A stretch of 64,000 nucleotides of DNA from Loktanella sp. IMCC34160 (lineage in GTDB: Bacteria; Pseudomonadota; Alphaproteobacteria; Rhodobacterales; Rhodobacteraceae): assembly GCF_004145845.1 (NCBI RefSeq), contig NZ_SELP01000002.1, positions 62,001 through 126,000 of the forward strand, in the 5' to 3' direction. Shown here in pieces: positions 20,149 through 28,494 of the stretch; within the stretch, counting starts at the first letter, position 1; every line of letters begins with the position of its first letter. A program made the position numbers and the translations under genes. Below the pieces are notes generated by a model. The model was not told the origin of the DNA. It searched no databases and saw only the letters and a program-made list of their open reading frames with translations.

Positions 20149-20622
20149 ATGACAGACACAACTTCGAGAGAAGGCGGCGCGTTGGCCAGCCTTGAGGCAA
20201 GGCTGGCGGCAATTGCAAAGCCCTTGGATGACATCGCCTGGGTCGCGCTGCGCGTGGCAACGGGTCTTATGCTGATGCCGCATGGGGCGCAGAAGCTATT
20301 CGGATTGTTCGGTGGTGGCGGAATCTCTGGCACGGCCGGCTTTCTCGAGTCCGTCGGCTATCCAGCGCCGACGCTGATGGCGCTACTGATCGGCCTTGTC
20401 GAGTTCTTCGGCGGTCTGATGCTGGTCACCGGCTTCCTGACCCGCTTTGCCGCCGTCGCCGTCGCGGTCTTCATGGCCTTCGCCGTCGCCTTTCACCTCG
20501 GCAACGGGTTCTTCTGGACCGCGCGCGGCTACGAATACCCGCTGCTCTGGGGCATCACCGCGGTGTTTTTCGCCGTGAAAGGCGGAGGGCCGCTCTCGAT
20601 CGACGCCGGTCGTCGCGTCTGA
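20149..20622 (+). CDS. DoxX-family membrane protein
   Basis: 157-aa DoxX/SURF4-type inner-membrane protein with four likely helices: VALRVATGLMLMPHGAQKLFG (about 25-45), PTLMALLIGLVEFFGGLMLVTGF, RFAAVAVAVFMAFAVAFHL and YPLLWGITAVFFAVKGGG. The motif MPHGAQKLFGLFGGGG is typical of the family. Members are linked to redox or thiol stress and to thiosulfate:quinone oxidoreduction, but a specific role cannot be assigned. A GAAGGAGGAATG ribosome binding region precedes the start. A strong hairpin terminator follows. Confidence 0.9.
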   Translation: MTDTTSREGGALASLEARLAAIAKPLDDIAWVALRVATGLMLMPHGAQKLFGLFGGGGISGTAGFLESVGYPAPTLMALLIGLVEFFGGLMLVTGFLTRFAAVAVAVFMAFAVAFHLGNGFFWTARGYEYPLLWGITAVFFAVKGGGPLSIDAGRRV

Positions 20623-20677
20623 TCCGGAACCGTCACTTACAAAGGGAATACCCTTGACCAGAACGGCCCTGTTGCCT

Positions 20678-20707
20678 GAAAGGGGGTGTGCTTGCACACC
20701 CCCTTTC
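20678..20707. terminator. Strong hairpin between convergent DoxX and copA remnant
   Basis: A 14-base-pair perfect stem, GAAAGGGGGTGTGC against GCACACCCCCTTTC with a TT tip. Its near-symmetry suits termination from either side. Confidence 0.75.
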
Positions 20708-20758
20708 CCCAGACAGATTTAGCCTGCGACCTCGGCAATGGGTATGCGTGCCGTCGGG

Positions 20759-21598
20759 TCATAGATTGGCCCGCCGCAGTCGCAAGGCGTTGGTTATCAC
20801 CGAGACCGACGACAGGCTCATGGCCGCTGCCGCGATCATCGGCGAAAGGAGAAGTCCCGTGACGGGGTAGAGCAACCCGGCTGCGATAGGGACGCCTAGC
20901 GCGTTGTAGGCAAAGGCGAAGAACAGGTTCTGCTTGATGTTGCGCAAGGTGGCGCGGGCAAGCTTGCGCGCCCGCACGATGCCCATCAGGTCGCCGCCCA
21001 GCAGGGTGATGCCGGCGCTTTCCATCGCCACATCCGCGCCCGTTCCCATGGCGATGCCCACATCGGCTGCGGCCAGAGCCGGGGCGTCGTTCACTCCGTC
21101 GCCCGCCATCGCGATCTTGTGGCCGTCGCGGCGCAACTGGTCGATCAGGTCCTTCTTGGCTTCGGGCAGGACGCCCGCGAACACCTCGTCGATCCCCAGC
21201 TTGCCCGCCACCGCCTGCGCGGTGCGCTCATTGTCGCCCGTGGCCATGATGACGCGCAGCCCCTGAGCATGGAGTTCCCGGATCGCCTGCGCGGTGCTGT
21301 CCTTGATCGGGTCAGCAACGGCCACGATGCCCACAAGCGCGCCATCGACGGCGATGAACATCGCGGTCTTGCCTTCGGCGCGCAGGGTGTCGGCCTGCGC
21401 CTCGGCTGCCCGCGTGTCCAGTCCCATCTCCGTCATCATCGCAGCATTGCCGAGCGCCACCGCGCGGTCGCCGACCCGGCCCTGCACGCCCTTGCCCGTG
21501 ACGGCGTCGAAGGCTGTGGCCTCCAGTCGCGGGGAGCCCTTTGCTTCTGCCCCCTCAACTATCGCCTCGGCCAGCGGGTGCTCCGAGCCGCGCGGCAA
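20759..21598 (-). pseudogene. copA: Copper-exporting P1B-type ATPase, C-terminal half only
   Basis: About 279 residues of a CopA-type ATPase. Present are the HP motif ([11 protein letters not shown]), the hinge [21 protein letters not shown] and the last membrane helices with [16 protein letters not shown] and the copper-site MSLSSVSV. Missing are the N-terminal metal-binding domain, the first six helices with the CPC motif, and the DKTG phosphorylation site, so it cannot function. The break lies at about 21598, where an IS5-family transposase sequence on the other strand begins. The open frame seems to start at a TTG only by chance. It was probably the last gene of the metal operon at 23.4-26.3 kb. 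Confidence 0.88.
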
Positions 21599-22454
21599 GC
21601 GTGGTCGCCAGTGTCAATTCAGCGATGCGGCGATCCAGAACTGCCTGACGCTGAAGGTTCTGTTCGGAATGCCATTGCGGCAAACTACGGGCTTCGTCGA
21701 AAGCCTATTGCGATTGGCCGGACTGGACTGGGCGGTGCCCGACTACAGCACCCTTTGCCGCCGCCAGAGAACGCTGAATGTGGCCCTTCCGTATCACGGT
21801 GGAACCGGCCCGCTGAACCTCCTCATCGACAGCACCGGCATCAAGGCCGAGGGTGAAGGTGAGTCGAATGCCCGCAAGCATGGCGGCCCGAAACGCCGGA
21901 TATGGCGCAAGATACACATAGGGATCGACGAGGAAACACTGGAGGTCCGAGCTGTTGAGGTCACCACCAGCAATGTTGGCGATGCCCCCATGCTGCCCGA
22001 GTTAATGAACCAAATCCCCCCTGATCAGAACATCGGTTCAGTCACAGCCGATGGTGCCTATGATACCCGCAAATGCCACGATGCGATTGCCTCCCGTGGC
22101 GCTCACGCTGTCATCCCACCCCGCAAAAATGCCAAGCCGTGGAAACCCACGAGCGCCGGGGCCGTCGCCAGAAACGAAGCGATCAATGCTTCGCGATACC
22201 TGGGCCGTGCCCAGTGGCGACGATGGAGCGGATACCACCGTAGAAGCCGTGTCGAAACGAAGATGCATTGCGTGAAACTAATGGGCCAACGCCTCATGGC
22301 GAGGGACTTCGACCGACTGGTCGCGGAAATCCAGGTCCGCATTGCCGTGCTCAATCGTTACACCGCGCTCGGCATTCCCGTCACAGAGGCTGTAGGACAA
22401 GTCCGTCCCGGGAAAGGGAAACCCCGCCAATCAGTGGATTTGTGCAACAAAGCC
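21593..22454 (+). mobile_element. Truncated IS5-family (IS903-like) insertion sequence
   Basis: The transposase frame opens at the copA junction ([17 protein letters not shown]) and continues with MPLRQTTGFVESLLRLAGLDW, LLIDSTGIKAEGEGE (first catalytic Asp), VTADGAYDTRKCHDAI (second Asp) and RSRVETKMHCVKLMG (catalytic Glu), so the DDE triad is intact. The first 40-50 residues and the left terminal repeat are missing. The right end is at 22437-22454, where GATTTGTGCAACAAAGCC is an IS903-type terminal repeat. The transposase has no stop before this repeat; its frame runs through the end of the element into the flank. Unable to move without its left end. Confidence 0.85.
22437..22454 (-). repeat. 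Right terminal inverted repeat of the IS5-family element
   Basis: On the minus strand this reads GGCTTTGTTGCACAAATC, differing by only two bases from the IS903 terminal repeat as I remember it. No matching left copy is found near the copA junction. Confidence 0.7.
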
Positions 22455-22736
22455 CCCCCAAAGCGGATTCAGACGGACAAGCTCATCAAGCGCAATGCCG
22501 GCGACGCCCGCAAGATCAAAGCTGCGAAAAAGAAGGGCCGCCCTGCCCTGCTCGATGCCGATATCGACCGCGCGGCACAAGAAACGCGATATTTTCTGGA
22601 CATGGCCGAGATTCAGCAGCAGTTTTGGGCGCATTGGGAAAGCACAGGCAAGCCAGATTTCAAAAAGGGTGTGGCGCAAGCGTTCATGGGCTTCACCAAG
22701 CGGAAGTATGGCCAGATGAAGCACGGCAAGAGGTAA
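22455..22736 (+). pseudogene. C-terminal fragment of an unknown basic protein, fused to the transposase frame
   Basis: About 93 residues read in the same frame as the transposase: Lys/Arg-rich KRNAGDARKIKAAKKKGRP, then a mixed helical part (DIDRAAQETRYFLDMAEIQQQFW) and a basic end (FTKRKYGQMKHGKR). It is probably the 3' end of a gene interrupted by the insertion. No family recognised; the basic composition hints at a nucleic-acid-binding or plasmid-mobilisation protein, which is only a guess. A small gene follows after ten bases. Confidence 0.5.
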
Positions 22737-22746
22737 TTATTAAACA

Positions 22747-23136
22747 ATGGCAGAAATTACAAAGAGCCACATTTTTACGGCATTGGGCGTAGTGGCAGCT
22801 CTAGGCCTTGGGTATTTTAAATATCAAGAAAGGTCTTCCAGAGTTTATTCGGCTGAAAGAGATCAATTTGCATTTGTCTCGGCAACTCAAACAACACTGA
22901 CAGTACACAATACAGGCGGTGCTGTTACAGCATATGTATTTTGGTGGGTGCCTAGCAGTCAACAATTTCATTGTCTTCAATCGACATACTTCTCTGCCAA
23001 TGAACGAAGAACAGTAGGTCAGCCATGTCCAGAGCTTATACAATATCCTGCAACCACTCCCGTCATACTTGCGGTATTGGAACGGTCCGTTTTTGAGAAC
23101 TCGAATTGGAGAGAACGCCCTCTCTTTCAACCGTGA
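22747..23136 (+). CDS. Hypothetical protein with N-terminal membrane anchor
   Basis: 129-aa protein of unknown function. One N-terminal hydrophobic helix (IFTALGVVAALGLGYF, about residues 9-24) would anchor it or act as an uncleaved signal. The rest is a small, probably periplasmic domain with two cysteines (HCLQST, QPCPEL) that could pair. Its DNA is markedly AT-richer than the surroundings, as expected for a plasmid- or phage-derived gene. It begins ten bases after the preceding fragment on the same strand, so they may once have formed an operon. Confidence 0.55.
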   Translation: MAEITKSHIFTALGVVAALGLGYFKYQERSSRVYSAERDQFAFVSATQTTLTVHNTGGAVTAYVFWWVPSSQQFHCLQSTYFSANERRTVGQPCPELIQYPATTPVILAVLERSVFENSNWRERPLFQP

Positions 23137-23141
23137 CCAAA

Positions 23142-23392
23142 CTACCCCACCAACCGCGCCCACAATCCCTTGCGCGGCGGCTCTGAGGGCTTTTCACGCT
23201 GATCTGTCAAAAGCGCCGTAAGCTGACGGCGCTCTGACTTCTCGTCACTCAACATCTGCTGCAAACTTTCGATGCGGTCGGTCAGTTGTTCACGCTCGCG
23301 GGTGCGCTCAAGCTCTGCCGTTGCAATCTGCTGACGTAGCGCTTCAACTTCGGCTGATAGGGCGCTGTTTCCACTATATTTTGTGGTGTTTC
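23142..23392 (-). pseudogene. C-terminal coiled-coil fragment of a plasmid-type DNA-binding protein
   Basis: About 80 residues in minus-strand frame: ALSAEVEALRQQIATAELER, then coiled coil REREQLTDRIESLQQMLSDE, ending RQLTALLTDQ and PPRKGLWARLVG. This heptad-rich tail with a tryptophan-containing basic end resembles the C-termini of plasmid helix-turn-helix/replication accessory proteins. The N-terminal part is absent; upstream, at about 23393, the sequence changes abruptly into a TVP38-type membrane protein in a different frame. Confidence 0.55.
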
Positions 23393-23701
23393 GAAGGCGA
23401 TCAATGCCCCGAGTTCGGCACCGATCACGACCTGTACGGTGCCCCAGAAATGCCCGTAGGCCGCACCGGCTGCCAGCGCGATTGGCGCGCTTGGGATCGG
23501 GCTGGCGACAACTGCGAGGGTCATGAGCGTGACGATCAGGACCGGCCCCCAGATTCCGGCGCGCGCTATCAACAGGTCCAGACGCTCGCCGTCCATCAGG
23601 CCGCGTGCCTGATCGAAAGTAGACGGCGCGAACTGCCATACACCGAGCACGGCGATCCCGATGATCGCCATTGCCACGAGGATGATTGAGCGCACCTTCA
23701 T
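23393..23701 (-). pseudogene. TVP38/TMEM64-family membrane protein, 3' part lost
   Basis: 103 residues of an inner-membrane protein of the TVP38/TMEM64 (DedA-like) family: helix VRSIILVAMAIIGIAVLGVW, then WGPVLIVTLMTLAVVASPIP and the family block APIALAAGAAYGHFWGTVQVV-IGAELGALIAF. Family members continue with an IAR-x-LG segment and about 100 more residues; here the sequence switches to unrelated DNA. Start 23701 lies two bases after the DUF302 stop, so it was part of the metal-resistance operon. Homologues often sit beside mercury- or copper-resistance genes. Confidence 0.8.
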
Positions 23702-23702
23702 C

Positions 23703-24089
23703 TCAGATCGAGGCAACCGCCTTCGCGAGAAGGTCTCGGACCTGGCCCGCAACTGCCGTAAGATCGCTGTTCTCGATTGCCTGCATCGACGCAACCGGGT
23801 CGATGGCGCTGACCTCGACGCCATCCTCGACTTCGCGCAGGATGACGTTGCACGGCAGCATTGCACCCACACGCGGCTCGATCCCGATGGCATGATGCGC
23901 CATCTTGGGATTGCAGGCGCCGAGGATGCGATAGGCCGGCATCTCGATATCCAGCTTCTTCTTCATCGTCGCCTTGACGTCGATCTCGGTCAGGACGCCG
24001 AAGCCATGATCCGCCAACGCCTTTCGTGCGCGTGCGTCGACGTCTTCGATCCCGGCGTCGGGGATCATGCGATTGATTGTGTAGGCCAT
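23703..24089 (-). CDS. DUF302 domain protein
   Basis: 128-aa cytoplasmic DUF302 protein. The domain is recognisable from GVLTEIDVKATMKKKLDIEMPAYRILGACNPKMAHHAI and MLPCNVILREVEDG. No signal peptide. DUF302 genes are frequent in copper, sulfur and redox gene groups; the cysteine in ILGACNP is well conserved as I recall it, but the chemistry is unknown. It sits between the 41-aa membrane protein gene and the broken TVP38 gene, all in one minus-strand operon; AGGAGGT precedes the start (ACCTCCT at 24094-24100 on the plus strand). Confidence 0.9.
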   Translation of the reverse strand: MAYTINRMIPDAGIEDVDARARKALADHGFGVLTEIDVKATMKKKLDIEMPAYRILGACNPKMAHHAIGIEPRVGAMLPCNVILREVEDGVEVSAIDPVASMQAIENSDLTAVAGQVRDLLAKAVASI

Positions 24090-24105
24090 TTGGACCTCCT
24101 TTCGT

Positions 24106-24231
24106 CTATTTTCGAAGATATTTGACCAGCGCAGCTATGGCCAAAACCACCAGTACGAAGATCAGCAGGCCGAAGAGCCAGCCATACCCCATTCCGAAAC
24201 CCATTCCGGGGCCCATGTCGTTCCAGTTCAT
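24106..24231 (-). CDS. 41-aa single-span membrane protein of the metal operon
   Basis: A short gene, MNWNDMGPGMGFGMGYGW followed by one hydrophobic helix (LFGLLIFVLVVLAIAALV) and a basic end KYLRK. AGGAGGA at 24239-24245 (minus strand) gives it a strong ribosome binding site eight bases before the ATG. The Met/Gly-rich head before the helix could bind Cu(I) or simply sit in the periplasm. Small Met/Gly-headed helical proteins of this kind accompany metal-resistance genes in many proteobacteria. It lies 16 bases upstream of the DUF302 gene. Confidence 0.75.
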   Translation of the reverse strand: MNWNDMGPGMGFGMGYGWLFGLLIFVLVVLAIAALVKYLRK

Positions 24232-24358
24232 CGACTCATCCTCCTGATTTTCACCCGCATGATGCGCCGTTTGACCCGGCTTCACGACAACATGGAACAG
24301 GACAACTCAAGATCGGTGCCGATACGTCGGGGCGCATTATCCGGGCACCCCGACCGGA

Positions 24359-25834
24359 TCAGATCGACGCCGTGACTGCGAACTCGGTCATCATGCCGGT
24401 CGCAAGGTGCGGCATGTGATGACAATGCAGCATCCAGCGCGCAGCCTCGCCGGCGTCCAAGGCAACATCGACCATCGACATCGGCGGTACGTGTACCGTG
24501 TCGCGTATTGCACCGGCCAAACGCCGCCCATTGATCCCCACCACCTGGAACACATGCCCGTGCAGATGCATCGGGTGGGCCATCATCGACATGTTGTGGA
24601 ACGACAGAACAACTCGTTCGCCGCTGCGTGCGGAGATCGGTTGGTGTTGGCCCCAGACGGCCCCGTTTATGGTCCAGGCATAGGGCTGCATGGCGCCACC
24701 CAGCATCAGCATATGACTGCGGTCGACGGGGCGATCCGGTAGTGCGTTCGGTGCAATCAGGCGCGACTCCTGTGCAAGATCCCTGTCGAAGGCAGGCGCT
24801 TCGGACTCCGCCATGCCATTGAGGCGCCGCACCTCTGCGCCCAGCGTGGCAAGGATCAGGCCGGTGCGCTCGCGCGCGCCTTCCCGCAGCGCAAGGATTG
24901 GCCAGGCGCCACCTTCGTTCGGCAGGTCGATCTCGATGTCCAATCGCTGGCCCATCGCCAGTCCGAACCGGTTGCCTGCGACAGGTTGAACGGCGTGCCC
25001 ATCCGCTGCGACCAGTCGCGCCTCGGCGACTCCGGTGTCGATCCAGAACACCGTCGCCGCGGCGGCGTTGATAACCCGCAGCCGGATGCGCCCGCCACGC
25101 TCGACCCGCACCACCTCGGGGTCTGACAGCGTCCGGTCATTGGCGAGATAGGCGTCCCAGTCATAGTCGTTCAGGTCCATGGCCATGCCGCCCATGGCGC
25201 TGTGGTCCATCCCTTGCATCGCCCCCATGCCTCCCATGGGAGCGCCTTGATCGGGCGCCGCACCGGCACCATGGCCTGCGCCGTGTCCGCCACCATGACC
25301 GCCGTTGATCTCTGACAGGACCTCCTCAGGGGCGTTGAACGAGAAGTCATGCAGGAACATTACGACCTCCTGTCGGTCGGCAGTCTGGTCCTCATGCGAG
25401 CGCACGATCAACGGCGCGGCGAGCAGCTGCATCTCTTGGGTTGGCACATGACTGTGCATCCAATGGGTGCCCGGCCGCGCCTCGAAGTCGTAGGATCGGG
25501 TTTCGCCTGGGGCGAGAAGGGGCATCGGCATGTCAGGGACGCCGTCCTGCACATTTGGCGGGATCTGACCGTGCCAGTGGATGATGGTGCCCACGTTGAG
25601 ATTGTTGATTAAATCGACACGAAACCTCTGACCGGGGTCAAGGATCAGCCCCTGACCGGCGGGGCCGGCAAGGCCGAAGACCGTAGCGGCGCGCCCTTCG
25701 ATATCGAGGGTCCGGGTCACGGCGGCGAGGCTGATCGGCGCCACATCTTGCGCAAAGGCGATGCGTGGCATCTGTGCTGCGCCAATGGCGGCAGTACTCG
25801 CGGCAAGAAAGCCGCGTCGTGAAAATGTGTCCAT
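24359..25834 (-). CDS. Tat-exported multicopper oxidase (CueO/CopA-oxidase type)
   Basis: 491-aa multicopper oxidase. Residues 5-10 (SRRGFL) begin a twin-arginine signal. All four copper-ligand motifs are present: HWHG (86-89), HWMHSH (about 130), HPMHLHGH and HCHHMPHLATGMM at the C-terminus; the late Met is the expected axial ligand of the type 1 site. A Met/His/Gly-rich insertion (MGGMGAMQGMDHSAMGGMAM) resembles the Cu(I)-binding segment of CueO. It probably oxidises Cu(I) in the periplasm. Start 25834 is chosen because GAGGAGACGACC precedes it and gives the Tat signal; the open frame extends 40 residues further upstream without a ribosome binding site. Confidence 0.95.
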   Translation of the reverse strand: MDTFSRRGFLAASTAAIGAAQMPRIAFAQDVAPISLAAVTRTLDIEGRAATVFGLAGPAGQGLILDPGQRFRVDLINNLNVGTIIHWHGQIPPNVQDGVPDMPMPLLAPGETRSYDFEARPGTHWMHSHVPTQEMQLLAAPLIVRSHEDQTADRQEVVMFLHDFSFNAPEEVLSEINGGHGGGHGAGHGAGAAPDQGAPMGGMGAMQGMDHSAMGGMAMDLNDYDWDAYLANDRTLSDPEVVRVERGGRIRLRVINAAAATVFWIDTGVAEARLVAADGHAVQPVAGNRFGLAMGQRLDIEIDLPNEGGAWPILALREGARERTGLILATLGAEVRRLNGMAESEAPAFDRDLAQESRLIAPNALPDRPVDRSHMLMLGGAMQPYAWTINGAVWGQHQPISARSGERVVLSFHNMSMMAHPMHLHGHVFQVVGINGRRLAGAIRDTVHVPPMSMVDVALDAGEAARWMLHCHHMPHLATGMMTEFAVTASI

Positions 25835-25907
25835 GGTCGTCTCCTCAGGACATCGCGTCCTGTTCATAAAGGCAAATGGAACGCCGCGGGCAATGGCCCG
25901 GACGTGA

Positions 25908-26291
25908 TCAGACGAAACGGAGTTTGGGAGGTCGTTTGTTAAGCGCAGGCGCACGGCTGACGTGAATTACATCGGACGAAATGTCATGGTGAACCGACCC
26001 GTGGAAGTGCTTTGCCTGCTCGTCAGGCGACGTCGGAAACGCCGAAAAACCCGTGCATACATATTCGCACATCTCGGCGGCTGCTGATCCGCACTGCTGA
26101 CCAGCTTCACAGGCAAGATCCTCAGAGTGCATTGTCTCGTCTGCGTGCATCATATGGCTCGGACCGGAATTCATACCAATTGCATGTGCCGAACCCACCG
26201 TCGTCACTACGGTGATCGCAAGCGTGGCGAGCATGATGATGAGACGCGAAAACATACTGGAAAGATAGGTACTGCTCATGAGGATGACCAT
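25908..26291 (-). CDS. Secreted His/Met/Cys-rich protein, probable metal-binding
   Basis: Up to 127 aa. A signal peptide (SRLIIMLATLAITVVTTVGSAHA, cut about residue 37) is followed by a segment rich in potential ligands: SHMMHADETMHSEDLACEAGQ, then CGSAAAEMCEYVC and later HFHGSVHHD. Four cysteines within 20 residues and eight histidines suggest Cu(I)/Cu(II) binding in the periplasm. It is the first gene of the operon that continues with the multicopper oxidase, 73 bases downstream. No named family recognised. The start could also be at 26279 or 26255; no clear ribosome binding site decides. Confidence 0.65.
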   Translation of the reverse strand: MVILMSSTYLSSMFSRLIIMLATLAITVVTTVGSAHAIGMNSGPSHMMHADETMHSEDLACEAGQQCGSAAAEMCEYVCTGFSAFPTSPDEQAKHFHGSVHHDISSDVIHVSRAPALNKRPPKLRFV

Positions 26292-26499
26292 TGTCGCTCT
26301 TGGCGCTTAACTGGTAGAAATCCGCAACAGCATGAAGCCTTTGGACTTCTGCTGTGGTCGAGGCACCTACAAACTTTTTGGTAAGCCCCGTGGGAGCTTT
26401 GCACCCGGTTGATTGGCGCCATCTTTGCAAGATCCGCAACCTGCGCGTCGCGGCCTTTGGGACTGTGTGCATCACAAAGAACACTGAATCGCTGCGATG
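26292..26499. other. Intergenic region upstream of the metal operon
   Basis: No gene supported. It must contain the metal-operon promoter on the minus strand, but I could not see a convincing copper-regulator dyad. Confidence 0.35.
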
Positions 26500-26622
26500 A
26501 AGGCCCGCCTACTGGTATCCGACACGATGCCCTAGCAGACGCAGCGAAGGACTGCTTTTCGCCCGGCCGGCAGGCGCTAAAATCCAAAACTGCTGCAAAA
26601 CGAATGTCTTGATTGGGCTGGC
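26500..26622 (+). repeat. Diverged direct repeat, copy A (left of the MFS gene)
   Basis: About 120 bases similar to 28084-28206, with shared blocks CGCAGCGAAGG, CGCCCGG, GCAGGCG, ATCCAA, AACGAATGTCTT and TTGGGCTG in the same order and spacing; roughly two thirds of positions match by eye. Confidence 0.6.
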
Positions 26623-26793
26623 TACAGTCAGCAGGCCGATCAGGGCCAAAGGGTGGTCGGGGGACCTTGCGCTGCGATGCATCCGATGGCGGGTCTGAAG
26701 AGCCCGGAGCGGGCATTGGTACGCGGTCCTTTCAGTCAGGAAATCGATCTTTTGGACGAACGTGCTATGACTACTCAGAGGAGGATTCCCACT

Positions 26794-28008
26794 ATGCCAG
26801 AGGTCCAGCCAGAACTGCCTCACTATCGCTGGGTCATTGTGTCGGCGTCCGCATTGATTTTGGCACTTGCTCTGGGCTCGATCGTCAACGGCATGTCTGC
26901 GTATGTCGTGCCGCTTGAAGAGTTGCACGGCTGGGATCGTGCGGACGTGTCGCTCATCAATGTTTCCGGGATCATGGGGCTAGCGCTTGGTGGCCTGCTC
27001 ATGGGGAGCATCGCGGACCGGTTCGGCACACGGATTGTGGTCTTGGCAGGGAGCGCAGTTATGGGCCTCTCATATCTTGGCGCGGCCTTCGCGGATGAGC
27101 TTTGGCACTACTACCTGCTGATGTTCGTTGCCGGTTTCTTCGGTGCTGCTGGAATATTCGCCCCAATAATGTCGCTTGTCGGAAAGTGGTTTCCGATCGG
27201 CGCGGGCCTCGCGATCGGCATCGCGTCTGCCGGGCAGGCCCTTGGGCAAGGCTTCGTACCATTCGGCTCGGCCATCCTGATCAACTCAATAGGCGTTTCT
27301 GGATCGTTTGCCGTCACTGGAGGGCTCATGTTGATCGTGCTGCTTCCGTTGGCTTCCCTGTTGCGCCCCGTTGCCCTTCTCAAGGCTGGACAGCGTGTCG
27401 CCGTTGTTGAGAAGGATTATCCCCCGTTCCAACTGGTTGTGCCGATGATGTGCCTAGCAATATTGCTCTGCTGCACGTGCATGTCGGTCCCACTGATGCA
27501 CCTCGTACCGCACATCCAGGGGCGTGGATACTCGGCTGATCAGGCCGGTGGTGTCATCTTCCTAATGCTCATGGTGGGCATCCTCGGACGTGTCGCCTTT
27601 GGCAAGCTCGCCGACGTGATTGGCGCTATCCCCGCCTACATGACTGCGACTGCTTGGATGACGCTTCTGATCTATGGCTTCATTCTGATCGACGACCTGT
27701 CGACATTCTACCTTTACGCTCCGATTTACGGTTTCGGGTATGCAGGGGTTATGACAGGTGTGCTCGCTACTGTGGCAGCCCATACTCCACCCGAACGTCG
27801 CGGTCTTGCGATGGGTGTTGTCACCATGTTCGGCTGGTTTGGCCATGCTAACGGCGGTTTCCTAGGCGGCTATCTCTACGATATGACCGGTGGATACTCG
27901 GCCGCTTATGGCTTGGCGGCTTTGGCTGGTGGCCTCAACCTCTTGGTTGTTGGAGTACTGTTCTGGAAAATTCGAGGGCCGGGCGCTGCTAGCCAAACAA
28001 CGGCCTAA
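26794..28008 (+). CDS. Major facilitator superfamily transporter (OFA/monocarboxylate type)
   Basis: 404-aa transporter with twelve hydrophobic segments, beginning YRWVIVSASALILALALGSIVNG and with the loop 2-3 motif GLLMGSIADRFGTRIVV and its equivalent GRVAFGKLADVIGAIPAY after helix 8. The layout (N-terminal half, charged loop PVALLKAGQRVAVVEKDYPP, C-terminal half with HLVPHIQGRGYSADQAGGVIF) resembles oxalate/formate and monocarboxylate transporters. The start at 26794 follows AGAGGAGG at the usual distance; the ATG at 26767 has no ribosome binding site. It stands alone, flanked by two copies of a diverged repeat. Substrate unknown, probably an organic anion. Confidence 0.88.
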   Translation: MPEVQPELPHYRWVIVSASALILALALGSIVNGMSAYVVPLEELHGWDRADVSLINVSGIMGLALGGLLMGSIADRFGTRIVVLAGSAVMGLSYLGAAFADELWHYYLLMFVAGFFGAAGIFAPIMSLVGKWFPIGAGLAIGIASAGQALGQGFVPFGSAILINSIGVSGSFAVTGGLMLIVLLPLASLLRPVALLKAGQRVAVVEKDYPPFQLVVPMMCLAILLCCTCMSVPLMHLVPHIQGRGYSADQAGGVIFLMLMVGILGRVAFGKLADVIGAIPAYMTATAWMTLLIYGFILIDDLSTFYLYAPIYGFGYAGVMTGVLATVAAHTPPERRGLAMGVVTMFGWFGHANGGFLGGYLYDMTGGYSAAYGLAALAGGLNLLVVGVLFWKIRGPGAASQTTA

Positions 28009-28083
28009 AGCGAACGACGGCTTCGTCCCGCTTGCTACCCTCGGGTTTAGCTCCAGCGTCGTGGCCGACGGTTCCTAGCGATA

Positions 28084-28206
28084 GATGGCCGCTTTCTTGT
28101 ACTCCGACATGTTTCCCTTGCAAGCGCAGCGAAGGTCGGCACGCGCCCGGTCCCGCAGGCGGTGCCATCCAACTTAGCTTCAGAACGAATGTCTTTTTTG
28201 GGCTGA
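28084..28206 (+). repeat. Diverged direct repeat, copy B (right of the MFS gene)
   Basis: Partner of 26500-26622, same orientation, about 1.58 kb away; the pair brackets exactly the MFS gene. Confidence 0.6.
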
Positions 28207-28494
28207 TGATGCGTTCATCCGCTCGGCGACAGCCGACTTTGATCGCCTTGCGTCAAGTGTAGAGTCGTTCGTCCGAACGATGAACATGAGGGCAGGACAC
28301 AGCCACGATTGAATCGGCATCGCGCCATTGGAACTGGACCTCGAACGCGCCTGAACGCTGATTTTCTGGTCATACTGGGGCCGCGCACGATGTCGTTTGC
28401 AGCTGTCCCGTCGCCAATTGCTCCAACCGCCGAAGGATAGCATACAGAAAGGGACCAAGCTCAACCTACGAGTGGAAATCAAGAAGGGAGCGGG
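28207..28494. other. Gene-free remainder of the MFS-LacI spacer
   Basis: With copy B it makes a 486-base gap between the MFS gene and the LacI gene. No gene or RNA recognised. Confidence 0.35.

Noticed and set aside
25835-25954. Forty-residue extension of the multicopper oxidase
   Set aside because: The Tat signal and a strong ribosome binding site place the start at 25834; the upstream part overlaps the preceding gene's end.
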